Shown: positions 1 through 6,378 of the stretch, piece by piece
How the letters are laid out: each line of letters opens with the position of its first letter
Position numbering within the stretch: the first letter of the stretch is position 1
DNA from: Pseudomonadota bacterium
GTDB taxonomy: Bacteria > Pseudomonadota > Alphaproteobacteria > Rhizobiales > Hyphomicrobiaceae
Assembly (NCBI GenBank): GCA_023428365.1
Contig: JAEYYQ010000236.1
Coordinates: 1-9,328, forward strand
Reading direction: 5' to 3'
DNA: 9,328 bases
Position numbers and translations under genes: made by a program
Notes under the pieces: generated by a model
Seen by the model: the letters and a program-made list of their open reading frames with translations, nothing else
Database searches by the model: none
Told to the model about the DNA's origin: nothing

Positions 1-19
1 GCGATGAGGTCGGTGTCAT
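1..19 (-). CDS. Start of a further operon gene, cut by the window edge (probably transporter permease)
   Basis: On the minus strand an ATG at 19-17 overlaps the TGA stop (18-16) of the substrate-binding protein gene as ATGA, the same coupling seen at the upstream junction of this operon. Only six codons (M-T-P-T-S-S) are visible, so the product cannot be identified from its own sequence. In class II importers of this type the binding-protein gene is usually followed by a BtuC/FecCD-like permease and an ATPase; that assignment is inference from context only. No Shine-Dalgarno sequence is visible, which fits translational coupling. Confidence 0.4.
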
Positions 20-1038
20 TCGGCGAGGATCTTGTCAATCTCCTGGGCGCTCACGTCGACATGATAGAACTCTCGATAGAATGATGTCGCGATCGATCGC
101 AGATCATCCCTGAAGTGATCCGGATAGAGCACGCGCCCGAGCCAATGCAGGCCGATAAGACGGTTGACCGACGGTGGAAAATCGATCCAGCCGAATGGCA
201 ATGCCGGAGCCAGATGAACGCGGCCGGAGCGGATGGCTGAAACGGATGACCAGGCCGGATCAGTGCGAACGGCACGCGCAAACTCGCGATCAATCGTGAC
301 AATGACTTCGGGATCCCACGCCAGGACCTGTTCCAACGACACCGTAGCCAGACCACCGCTTCGCTCGCCCGCGACGTTGCGGGCGCCCATGACGGCGAGG
401 GACTCCACGTTGATCGATCCGGCGAGCCCGGTCTCGAGGCCGCGTGAGCCGCGCGCATAGTACACCCTCGGTCGAGCGCTCTCTGGAATTCCCGAGATAC
501 GATTGCGAATGGCGCTCAGGGTTTCCGCTGCGTAATCGGCAAGTTGCGCTGCCTTCTCCTCCTTGCCGATCAGCGCGCCGAGCGTCCGATAGGCCTTATC
601 CGTTGTCTCAAGCCGGCCATCGAGCAGGACATACGGAATACCGGTTTGAGACTGCACGCGATCGGCGAGGCTCGTATAGGTGTCGGAAATCGTCCCAACA
701 TCGAGAATGAGATCAGGCTCGGCTTGCAGGACGGCTTCCAGATTAGCGGTATTACCGCGCCCGGTGAGCCGCCCCAACTCAGGCCGGCTGGCGATGTCCG
801 GGAGAAGGAAATTCCGCACATCCGGCGCCAGAGAGCGCGGCCACCCCAGCAGCAGTTCCGGAGCCAACGTGTACAGCAGAATTGCCGCTGGCGGCCCGGC
901 CGGGAAAACGCGTTGCACCGAGGTTGGCACCGGAATCGACCTGCCGGCGTGATCCTGTATCGTGGATGACCGCGCCCACACAGAAGCCGGCACCAGCGAT
1001 ATCGCCGTCGCACCGAGAAACGTTCGCCGGTTGATCAT
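16..1038 (-). CDS. ABC transporter periplasmic substrate-binding protein, TroA/BtuF/MolA-like
   Basis: 340-residue exported binding protein of the helical-backbone class that serves Fe-siderophore, cobalamin and (as MolA of Haemophilus influenzae) molybdate/tungstate importers. The N-terminus has a twin-arginine-like motif (N3-R-R-T-F-L8) and a hydrophobic stretch ending near residue 22-24 (VWA-RSS), so export may be by Tat. Family features are the 'D-H/A-G-R' start of lobe 1 (29-33), [14 protein letters not shown] (99-112), a lobe-2 strand YYARG (193-197), [15 protein letters not shown] (233-247) and the C-terminal [10 protein letters not shown] / L-Y-P region (288-306). The start ATG overlaps the TGA of the upstream TsaA-like gene (ATGA), and its own stop overlaps the next ATG. 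Cargo is not shown by the sequence. Molybdate or tungstate is inferred from the molbindin at the head of the operon and the Mo-box-like sites; an iron chelate is the main alternative. Confidence 0.85.
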   Translation of the reverse strand: MINRRTFLGATAISLVPASVWARSSTIQDHAGRSIPVPTSVQRVFPAGPPAAILLYTLAPELLLGWPRSLAPDVRNFLLPDIASRPELGRLTGRGNTANLEAVLQAEPDLILDVGTISDTYTSLADRVQSQTGIPYVLLDGRLETTDKAYRTLGALIGKEEKAAQLADYAAETLSAIRNRISGIPESARPRVYYARGSRGLETGLAGSINVESLAVMGARNVAGERSGGLATVSLEQVLAWDPEVIVTIDREFARAVRTDPAWSSVSAIRSGRVHLAPALPFGWIDFPPSVNRLIGLHWLGRVLYPDHFRDDLRSIATSFYREFYHVDVSAQEIDKILAE

Positions 1039-1532
1039 GTCGCGCCGACCTCGAAATCACCCGGCTGTGCGGGCGCCAATGGCGTAAAGCCGGCGCGATC
1101 GGGTTTCAGATCGAGCAACGGCGTTCCATCGAGGCAGTCCATCCCGCGCACGAACACATTGGCGCCCTCGACCCGCACGAGCGAAACGATATGGGTGGCA
1201 ATCGGGTTAGGGCGCACGGGCGTACGCAGGGAAAACGTGCCGCGCACCGTGCCATCCGAGCGCGGACTTTGCAGAACGAGATCCCGGCGCGACTCGTGCA
1301 GCCAGTAAAGCACTTCCAGTAACTCGTACTGCGCCATGCCATCGAGGGCCGCGACCCAAGGCTCGAAAATCTCGATCCGGCATTCCGGACCGTCCAGCCG
1401 CCCTTGCCGCGGGCACTGGAGCCGGTCCGTCCAGGGCGTATGAATACGGCCAATGAAGATCAGGCCAGCGTCGGTGGCGGGAGGCAGCGATACGGCAACC
1501 TCCCCCGTCCGGATTTCGTTACGTCTCACCAT
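1035..1532 (-). CDS. TsaA/TrmO-like (UPF0066 family) SAM-dependent methyltransferase-like protein
   Basis: 165 residues matching the TsaA-like beta-barrel domain. Visible signatures are I-G-R-I-H-T-P-W (27-34) near the start, [12 protein letters not shown] (100-111), which corresponds to the family's 'RSPxRPNPIG' motif, and [13 protein letters not shown] (132-144). Characterised members (E. coli TrmO, about 235 residues) use S-adenosylmethionine to N6-methylate t6A37 of tRNA. This one is much shorter and appears to lack the extra C-terminal part, as do many archaeal and bacterial stand-alone copies, so tRNA modification should not be assumed. It begins 8 bases after the molbindin stop and ends in an ATGA overlap with the binding-protein gene. 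It is therefore co-transcribed with a probable Mo/W importer and may act in that pathway. Family membership is firm; function is open. Confidence 0.8.
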   Translation of the reverse strand: MVRRNEIRTGEVAVSLPPATDAGLIFIGRIHTPWTDRLQCPRQGRLDGPECRIEIFEPWVAALDGMAQYELLEVLYWLHESRRDLVLQSPRSDGTVRGTFSLRTPVRPNPIATHIVSLVRVEGANVFVRGMDCLDGTPLLDLKPDRAGFTPLAPAQPGDFEVGAT

Positions 1533-1540
1533 CTGTTGGC

Positions 1541-1750
1541 TCAGTCGTCGATCGCGACCATGACGTCGGATGCCTTGATGACGGCATAGGCCTCCTGGCC
1601 CGCGGCCAAACCAAGTTCATCGACAGCCTCATTGGTAATCGAGGCTGTAACGACGGCGCCGTTGATGTCGATGCGCACATGCGCGGTGGTCTGCCCCTTG
1701 GTGACGTTAACGATGCGTCCCTTGAGGCGGTTACGGGCACTGAGCTTCAT
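1541..1750 (-). CDS. mop: Molbindin, single Mop/TOBE domain molybdate-binding protein
   Basis: 69 residues forming one complete Mop domain: [14 protein letters not shown] at the start, [14 protein letters not shown] (35-48) in the middle and [13 protein letters not shown] at the end. These are the hallmarks of bacterial molbindins, small cytoplasmic proteins that assemble as hexamers and bind molybdate or tungstate for storage or buffering. An upstream ATG at 1798 is in frame, but I chose 1750 because the domain begins exactly there and GGGAG lies 10 bases before it. It is the first gene of a leftward operon (TsaA-like 8 bases downstream, then the binding protein). A Mo-box-like element lies at 1775-1809, so expression is probably molybdate-responsive, as reported for mop of Rhodobacter capsulatus. 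The symbol is given by family resemblance. Confidence 0.9.
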   Translation of the reverse strand: MKLSARNRLKGRIVNVTKGQTTAHVRIDINGAVVTASITNEAVDELGLAAGQEAYAVIKASDVMVAIDD

Positions 1751-1774
1751 GGGCTGTATACTCCCTGCGGATGG

Positions 1775-1809
1775 TTGATAGCGACATGTCCCAATCAATA
1801 TAGCGCATC
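1775..1809 (-). promoter_or_regulatory. Degenerate Mo-box-like element and probable promoter of the mop operon
   Basis: Read towards mop, the element has a good half-site CGCTATAT followed by TGA (1805 downwards) and, 22 bases on, a second same-direction CGCTATC (1783 downwards). The expected mirror half-site ATATAGCG is poorly kept (about 5 of 9 positions). TATATT (minus strand, 1802-1797) could serve as a -10 box and overlaps the good half-site; no convincing -35 is seen. The CGCTATATT core matches the left half of the perfect palindrome at 1919-1950, so the same regulator may bind both. The assignment is inference from motif similarity to ModE/MopA operators. Confidence 0.5.
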
Positions 1810-1918
1810 TGGTTGGGCGGTACGATGCTCCTGATGCCGGGAGCCAACCGGCTGCTTCCGGATCCTGACCATTGCTCGAAGGTTAGCGGGTGCTTGCAGA
1901 AAGTCTCTCGATCTGGCA

Positions 1919-1950
1919 GCATCGCTATATTCATATGGATATAGCGATGC
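1919..1950. promoter_or_regulatory. Perfect Mo-box (ModE/MopA-type operator) upstream of the DUF2325 gene
   Basis: GCATCGCTATAT (1919-1930) and ATATAGCGATGC (1939-1950) are exact inverted repeats, separated by 8 bases whose core CATATG is itself palindromic. In total 15 of 16 base pairs of the 32-bp dyad match. The half-sites agree with the ATCG-n-TATATA / TATAT-n-CGAT consensus known for molybdate-responsive ModE of E. coli and MopA/MopB of Rhodobacter capsulatus. The dyad ends 5 bases before the ATG at 1956. A TATATT (1926-1931) inside the left arm could be the -10 box, in which case a bound regulator would block RNA polymerase. No modE-like gene is in the window. Confidence 0.8.
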
Positions 1951-1955
1951 CTTGA

Positions 1956-3251
1956 ATGACGAAACTCCCACGCTTCAGCCTCGAGCAGCTTCAGCGCGCA
2001 GTCAACGCGCGCGGCCTTGCCACGAGTATCGATCTCGACATAAGGGAGCTACCGCTGAGACAGGCGGTCGGTCAGCCCGTAGCCGTCGCTCCGCGACGGT
2101 CGAAAATCTGGGACTTGAACCGCAATTTCCATTGCTCGATCATCGGCACCTGCCTTTCGACAGGCGAACTGCGCCACATCCTCATCAAAGCCGGCCTCGC
2201 TACCGATGGGGCAACCGATCAACAACTCCATGGTCAAGGCGTGCTGCTCGCTGCGCAAAGAGACGCGGCGGGCAAACTGTTGAACAAGGCGCTCGACAAA
2301 CGCCACAAGACAGCGATCAACCAGTTTGCCAAAGCAAAGACGGCAAGTGAGGTCCGCGCCTTGTGGAGCGAGGCGGCGAAGCGTGGCGAGATTCCGGGCG
2401 CCTACTGGGCGGCGCTGACGCATCCGGCTGCCGATGAGGACGTCATCAGAGATGTCTTCGGCGAAGTGCATATGATCTCGCATCTCGTCGGGGCGTCGAA
2501 CCGGGCGGACATCCGTCGGCTCAACGAACTTGAGGCTGAGAACATCGAATTGAAGGAAAAACTCCGCCGGCAACAGGAGCAGTTGCGGGAAGGAATCTCA
2601 TCACGCGAAACCAAGATCCGCGATCTCAACGCCTTATTGGCGCGCAGAATTGCAGACACTGGATACGAAAGCGACGCCGGAGACCATGAAACGCTGGCGA
2701 AGCTGGTTGCCGATCTCGAACGCCGCCTCGCGAATGAGGGACGGCGACGACAGTCACTGGAGAGCCGCCTGCAAAACGCCGCGGCGGAGCTTGATCAGGA
2801 ACGCCACCAGCGGATTGAGGCGCAACAGCAACGGGGACAACTTTCAGAAGAGCTTACTGCGCTGGAAGCGAGCCTCTTGCAGAACGCGGGTGAAGATGCA
2901 GGCATCACGTCGTCCTCCATCCGTCTCGATGGGCTTTCCTTACTTTACGTCGGAGGACGCCCGCACCAGCTCAATCACATGCGCACTCTGGGGGAGCGGC
3001 ACGGTGCTCAACTCCTTCACCACGATGGTGGGATCGAGGAGCGAAGCGGATTGCTCGAGGGGCTTGTCAGCCGCGCCGACGTGGTGATGTTTCCGATCGA
3101 TTGCGTCAGCCACCGAGCCGTGGGGATCGTGAAACGCCTCTGCCGTCAGGCCGCCAAGCCCTATCTGCCACTCCGCAGCAGCGGAATTAGCTCGTTCATC
3201 GCCGCATTGGATCGCGTCAACGGCTCTGCAATTGAGATAGCTGATAGATAA
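1956..3251 (+). CDS. DUF2325 domain protein with central coiled coil and Cys/His-bearing N-terminal region
   Basis: 431 residues, cytoplasmic, no signal peptide or membrane segment. Residues 51-180 form a mostly helical region with conserved-looking polar residues: C60-x5-C66, E71, H74, H92, H156, then G-E-V-H-M-I-S-H (169-176) followed by L-V-G-A-S-N-R-A-D-I-R. Residues 185-310 are a Glu/Arg/Gln-rich coiled coil. The C-terminus (about 325-418) is DUF2325, a Rossmann-like domain: L-L-Y-V-G-G-R, H-H-D-G-G (355-359), P-I-D-C-V-S-H-R (380-387) and L-R-S-S-G (406-410). The family has no established biochemical function. The ATG at 1956 follows an in-frame TGA (1953-1955), and no Shine-Dalgarno sequence precedes it; the next in-frame TTG would lose the first 53 residues. 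The gene stands alone, divergent from the mop operon, directly behind a perfect Mo-box. A role in Mo/W metabolism or in adapting to Mo shortage is inference from this placement. Confidence 0.85.
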   Translation: MTKLPRFSLEQLQRAVNARGLATSIDLDIRELPLRQAVGQPVAVAPRRSKIWDLNRNFHCSIIGTCLSTGELRHILIKAGLATDGATDQQLHGQGVLLAAQRDAAGKLLNKALDKRHKTAINQFAKAKTASEVRALWSEAAKRGEIPGAYWAALTHPAADEDVIRDVFGEVHMISHLVGASNRADIRRLNELEAENIELKEKLRRQQEQLREGISSRETKIRDLNALLARRIADTGYESDAGDHETLAKLVADLERRLANEGRRRQSLESRLQNAAAELDQERHQRIEAQQQRGQLSEELTALEASLLQNAGEDAGITSSSIRLDGLSLLYVGGRPHQLNHMRTLGERHGAQLLHHDGGIEERSGLLEGLVSRADVVMFPIDCVSHRAVGIVKRLCRQAAKPYLPLRSSGISSFIAALDRVNGSAIEIADR

Positions 3252-3438
3252 TCCGTAAGCGGCTCGTCAAAAAGCTTCCAAGGCTTGCACGAGCATGTTG
3301 GACGGAACGGCTGCGCACGCGATCCCGCAAATCGCCCCTACTAAGGAAGACGTGTGGCGCCTAGGATCAGGCGTGTGGCGCCGATTGAATGCAGCCAGCC
3401 ACAAGTGACTGGCCTCCATGCGATGTCTTCGCGCTAGC
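3252..3438. other. Convergent intergenic region, weak hairpins only
   Basis: 187 bases between two convergent genes, without a credible coding frame. It holds a nested hairpin GCTCGT...ACGAGC (3262-3294, inner AAGC/GCTT), a short stem CGCCT-AGGATC-AGGCG (3358-3373) and GCCAGCCAC/GTGACTGGC (3394-3413, one mismatch). None is followed by a T-tract, so Rho-independent termination is not demonstrated. An 11-bp direct repeat CGTGTGGCGCC occurs at 3351 and 3372. Confidence 0.5.
3262..3294 (+). terminator. Possible terminator/3' stem-loop after the DUF2325 gene
   Basis: GCTCGT (3262-3267) pairs with ACGAGC (3289-3294), and AAGC (3272-3275) with GCTT (3283-3286) inside it, starting 11 bases after the stop codon. 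No run of T follows, so this may be an mRNA 3'-end structure rather than a true intrinsic terminator. Confidence 0.25.
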
Positions 3439-5010
3439 TCACGACTTGACCGGCGGAATGACCGCCCCGGGGCGGACGTTGTAAAAATGTTCGATTTGGG
3501 TGCGGTAGTTCTCTACTTCCCTTCTGACACGCTCGTGATCCCAGTTTAACTCCCCGGCAACGGCGGCCGCCGCCTTCTCGGCAGCGTCGTAGCCCATGCC
3601 TTCCGTCCAGCCCACCGCAACGCGTCTAAACAGCAGATCAGTCAGGTTCGTGACGTGCTCCCGCTGAGCAGCGAACTTCAAATCGGAAAGCTTGATTGAC
3701 GTGTTGTCATCGGTAAGCGGAGGGGAGTTCTGATTTTCGGGAAACATCCGCGCCGCGTATGACGGCTCCTGTGCCGTGCGCGAAGGCTTGATCTTGCCAC
3801 CGACAAGCGAGGTCAGTTCCGGACCAGCGGAGCGATGGGTCATGATCGGCCCCCCGGTCATCGCATAAATACCCGGCATGCCATCTTCCGACAGATCATG
3901 GACATCGCGAGACCGCTTTCCCTTTGGGAAATTGGGATCGGCGCCGAGCGGCCGCACACCGGCCCACGTGAAGATGATGTGCTCGCGTTTCGCTCCAAGA
4001 GCAGGAAGCATGTGATTGGCTTCAGCGAGCAACCAGTCAATTTCGCTGTCCAACACGCGCTCGTCGTCAGGATCGCCATCATTGAGAGTTTCAGTTGGCC
4101 CGAAGAAATGCAATCCACGCCATGGAATACAGTAGAACGGCTCACCCACACGATTGATCGTCGCGATGCCATATTCGGCGCACTCTGGTGGAAGACGGAC
4201 GACGATATGCGAGCCTTTGGTGCCATTGATACGGCGCCTTGCGCTACCAGCGCTCCCGGCATTGACTTTGTCGATCCAGATGCCAGCCATATTCAGCACG
4301 ATCCGCGCGCTTACCGAGGCGGTGCCCGCTTCGCCTGCTTCATCGGCCAACGTCAGCGTCCAGCGATCACCGTCACGACGTAAGCTACTGACTTTCGTGT
4401 AGTTGCGGATCGTTGCCCCCATCCGCTCGGCATCAAGAATCGTGTCTGCAATGATGCGTTCCGGCCATTCGAAGCGATATTCCCGAAACATCGCAACGCC
4501 CATAAGCTGGTCGCGATCCCGAAGCCAGCGCGCCAACGGGACGGTATCGATCTCGGAAGGCCGGATTGGTCGGTAGTCCAGAGGCACGGAGGCCGGACCA
4601 AGCCTCTCAAGCAAGCGCATCGCTAAAGAAACCTGCCATGGCTTGTAGGCGCCGCCCTTATAGATCGGAAAACAGAAGTTTAGTTTCTGCGCACGTTCCG
4701 GGGCGGTCGTCACGAATTGGGCGCGGCTCTCCATGGCTTGGCGCGCCATGCGCAGTGCAATGGCAAGCTTGCTGGGATGACGCGCGAACTCCCAAACTGA
4801 ACCGCCGGGCGCCAGATATCGAAGGCCGCAATGCAATAGACGGCTGGATCGACTGGAGGAGCCGGAACCGTAATCGCCCTTGTCGACGGCAAGAACGGAG
4901 TAGCCCGCCGCCGCCAGGTGTTGCGCCGCGCTGGAGCCGTTTGCACCTACGCCGACAACGGCAACATCGAAGGTTTGTCCGTTGAGGTCCGACAAGGGCG
5001 TCCGAGTCAT
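3439..5010 (-). CDS. GlpD-like FAD-dependent oxidoreductase (glycerol-3-phosphate dehydrogenase family)
   Basis: 523 residues. The N-terminal FAD-binding fold has VVGVGANG (18-25, G-x-G-x-x-G). The GlpD signature is S-G-S-S-S-R-S-S-R-L-L-H-C-G-L-R-Y-L (49-66), followed by K-G-S-H-I-V-V (265-271), W-A-G-V-R-P-L (349-355) and S-R-D-V-H-D (367-372), with a GlpD-type C-terminal helical domain (about 440-510). Family enzymes oxidise glycerol-3-phosphate or other polyol phosphates at the membrane face and pass electrons to quinone. The arginines of GVRPL and SRD, equivalent to substrate-binding residues of E. coli GlpD, are kept. The usual G-G-K-L-T-T-Y-R reads G-G-P-I-M-T-H-R (386-393), losing the lysine, and HGGLRYL reads HCGLRYL. 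The substrate may therefore differ. The start has AAGGGA about 7 bases upstream. It is divergent from the LysR gene, which probably regulates it. Confidence 0.85.
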   Translation of the reverse strand: MTRTPLSDLNGQTFDVAVVGVGANGSSAAQHLAAAGYSVLAVDKGDYGSGSSSRSSRLLHCGLRYLAPGGSVWEFARHPSKLAIALRMARQAMESRAQFVTTAPERAQKLNFCFPIYKGGAYKPWQVSLAMRLLERLGPASVPLDYRPIRPSEIDTVPLARWLRDRDQLMGVAMFREYRFEWPERIIADTILDAERMGATIRNYTKVSSLRRDGDRWTLTLADEAGEAGTASVSARIVLNMAGIWIDKVNAGSAGSARRRINGTKGSHIVVRLPPECAEYGIATINRVGEPFYCIPWRGLHFFGPTETLNDGDPDDERVLDSEIDWLLAEANHMLPALGAKREHIIFTWAGVRPLGADPNFPKGKRSRDVHDLSEDGMPGIYAMTGGPIMTHRSAGPELTSLVGGKIKPSRTAQEPSYAARMFPENQNSPPLTDDNTSIKLSDLKFAAQREHVTNLTDLLFRRVAVGWTEGMGYDAAEKAAAAVAGELNWDHERVRREVENYRTQIEHFYNVRPGAVIPPVKS

Positions 5011-5039
5011 GTGATTATCCCTTTGCTATGTCGTCAGAA

Positions 5040-5054
5040 TTCGTCTCAATCGAA
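5040..5054. promoter_or_regulatory. Candidate LysR-type regulator binding site in the divergent promoter region
   Basis: TTCG-N7-CGAA, containing the T-N11-A arrangement (T5041, A5053) typical of LysR-family recognition sites, lies in the 79-109 bp between the oxidoreductase start and the LysR start. LysR regulators commonly bind such a dyad between their own gene and a divergent target. One short dyad is modest evidence and is not supported by a second copy elsewhere in the window. Confidence 0.4.
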
Positions 5055-5119
5055 GTGGCCGCCCAGTGCAAAGCTGAGCTATAGACACTGTGGTTCAAGC
5101 CAAGGCCGAGCTGAAACGC

Positions 5120-6055
5120 ATGTTTGTCCGACAGTTGGAAGCCTTCCGCGCCACGATGCTGGCCGGTACCGTGAGTGGTGCCGCGACCCTGCTGGGGGTG
5201 TCGCAACCTGCTGTCAGCCGTCTGATCGGCAGGCTGGAAAAGGAGTTGAACCTCACCTTGTTTGATCGTGGTTCGGGTCGCCTCGCCCCGACTGCGGAGG
5301 CGCAATTGCTGTTCGACCAGGTTGAACGAACGTTCGTCTCGGTCGAACGTATCCGCGAGATGGCATCGGCGATTGGCAAAGCGCAGGCGGGTCATCTGTA
5401 TGTGGCGGCGCTGCCGGCGATTGGTCTCGGCTTCCTTCCGGCCGTAATGGAAGAGTTTCATCGCCTCCATCCGCAGGTTACGATAACGGCGGAAGTGAAT
5501 ATGTCCGCTCGCGTCGAGGAGTCCGTTGCGGCGCAGCATGTGGATCTGGGGATAGGCGAATTTCCCTTTCGGCGAACCGGGCTGGAAACAGAAGTCTTCT
5601 GCAGGGCGCCGGATTATCTTGCGGTTCCGGCCGGTCATCCGCTCGCAAAGAGATCTCACGTCAAACCGGATGATCTCGAAGCTGAGCCATTTATCGCGCT
5701 GACACGCGATCAAGTAGGAAGGCATATGGTCGATCGCGTTTTCGAACGTGCGGGAGTTGTCAGACGGATTGTGGCTGAAACGCAGGTCAATGCCGTGTTG
5801 TGTGATATGGTTGCGCGCGGCCTTGGTGTTGGCTTGATTGATCCATTTACGGCGAAGGATTTTGCAGGACGCGGCATCGCGGCCGTTCCATTTCGGCCGC
5901 GAATAGAATTCCGTCTCGGCATACTTTATCCGACCCACCGGCCCCTCTCGCGTGTGGCTCGCGCCTTTCTCACTATCATGCGCCGGAAGCGCAACGAATT
6001 GCTCGCCAACAGCGCTGCTGCGCGCACCAGCTTGCCACAAGACCGATCGAGATAG
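5120..6055 (+). CDS. LysR-family transcriptional regulator (OccR/NocR-like)
   Basis: 311 residues from the ATG at 5120. The winged helix-turn-helix occupies about residues 3-62: R-Q-L-E-A-F-R-A-T-M, then A-A-T-L-L-G-V-S-Q-P-A-V-S-R-L-I-G-R-L-E as the recognition helix, then L-F-D-R and G-R-L-A-P-T. The rest is a two-lobed inducer-binding domain starting at G-H-L-Y-V-A-A-L-P. The overall style (RQLEAFRATMLAGTVSGAA, AALPAIGLGFLP, GLGVGLIDPF) resembles regulators of opine and amino-acid catabolism such as OccR and NocR. A GTG at 5090 would add ten residues (M-V-Q-A-K-A-E-L-K-R); family members normally begin at the M-x-x-R-Q-L-E position, so I prefer 5120, although neither start has a strong Shine-Dalgarno sequence. 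Divergent from the oxidoreductase and upstream of the importer genes, it probably controls one or both. The inducer is unknown. Confidence 0.88.
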   Translation: MFVRQLEAFRATMLAGTVSGAATLLGVSQPAVSRLIGRLEKELNLTLFDRGSGRLAPTAEAQLLFDQVERTFVSVERIREMASAIGKAQAGHLYVAALPAIGLGFLPAVMEEFHRLHPQVTITAEVNMSARVEESVAAQHVDLGIGEFPFRRTGLETEVFCRAPDYLAVPAGHPLAKRSHVKPDDLEAEPFIALTRDQVGRHMVDRVFERAGVVRRIVAETQVNAVLCDMVARGLGVGLIDPFTAKDFAGRGIAAVPFRPRIEFRLGILYPTHRPLSRVARAFLTIMRRKRNELLANSAAARTSLPQDRSR

Positions 6056-6117
6056 GTATTACATAGCGGTATACTACTCGCATCGTTTAGCATTTGACCG
6101 TGGCCGCGTGTAAGCGC

Positions 6118-6142
6118 TCTAATCAGAACTAATCTAGTTAGA
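6118..6142. promoter_or_regulatory. AT-rich imperfect inverted repeat, candidate operator upstream of the importer
   Basis: TCTAATCAGA (6118-6127) and TCTAGTTAGA (6133-6142) are inverted repeats with 8 of 10 positions paired and a 5-base spacer. They lie in the AT-rich part of the gap between the LysR gene and the binding-protein gene, about 240 bases before its ATG. It could be an operator or promoter element for the importer operon. No clear -35/-10 pair was found. Confidence 0.3.
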
Positions 6143-6228
6143 ACAATGATGCCCTGAAGAGGCACATGAGTACGGCGTCCGTTTGCCGGGTTCCACGACT
6201 TGAATTTGACGCTTCGGATATCGCATTT

Positions 6229-6323
6229 CCGGAGAGAAGCCGGTTTTGCCGAAACTACTCCGATACGCGCTGGAGAGCGCGAATTGACGAGGAAGACAAA
6301 CCTCGCGATGGGGCTTGCAAGCC
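6229..6323 (+). other. Structured leader region before the importer operon
   Basis: The 329 bases between the LysR stop and the binding-protein ATG contain no convincing gene. Stems follow in series: CCGG/CCGG (6229-6243), CGCGCT-GGAG-AGCGCG (6266-6281, 6 bp, tetraloop), CGAGG-N8-CCTCG (6288-6305) and the exact palindrome GGCTTGCAAGCC (6312-6323). If transcription starts near 6100-6200, these lie in the 5' untranslated region. They match no riboswitch class I recognise. Confidence 0.3.
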
Positions 6324-6372
6324 GCGAAAGCCTGCCGCCCGATGAAGGTCTTAAAGGGAATTCAACCGACTT

Positions 6373-6378
6373 GGGGAG
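6373..6378 (+). promoter_or_regulatory. Strong ribosome binding site of the substrate-binding protein gene
   Basis: GGGGAG six bases before the ATG at 6385. It fixes this start and fits the high expression usual for importer binding proteins. Confidence 0.75.

Noticed and set aside
1541..1798. A longer molbindin beginning at the ATG at 1798
   Set aside because: The 16 extra residues are not part of the Mop domain, the longer frame would start inside the Mo-box-like element, and GGGAG is correctly placed for the ATG at 1750.
3358..3413. Stems in the convergent gap as a bidirectional intrinsic terminator
   Set aside because: No T-tract follows on either strand, the second stem has only a two-base loop and a mismatch, and the first is only five base pairs.
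3835..4383. Long open frame on the plus strand opposite the oxidoreductase gene
   Set aside because: It is antisense to a clearly recognisable GlpD-family protein, has no family features and no ribosome binding site; a mirror effect of GC-rich coding DNA.
5090..5119. GTG start of the LysR gene giving ten more residues
   Set aside because: LysR regulators of this type start at the residues just before R-Q-L-E-A-F; the ATG at 5120 fits that. The longer form cannot be excluded.
5015..6040. 341-codon open frame on the minus strand opposite the LysR gene
   Set aside because: The plus strand encodes an unambiguous LysR regulator with its helix-turn-helix; the opposite frame is Arg/His-rich and low in recognisable features.
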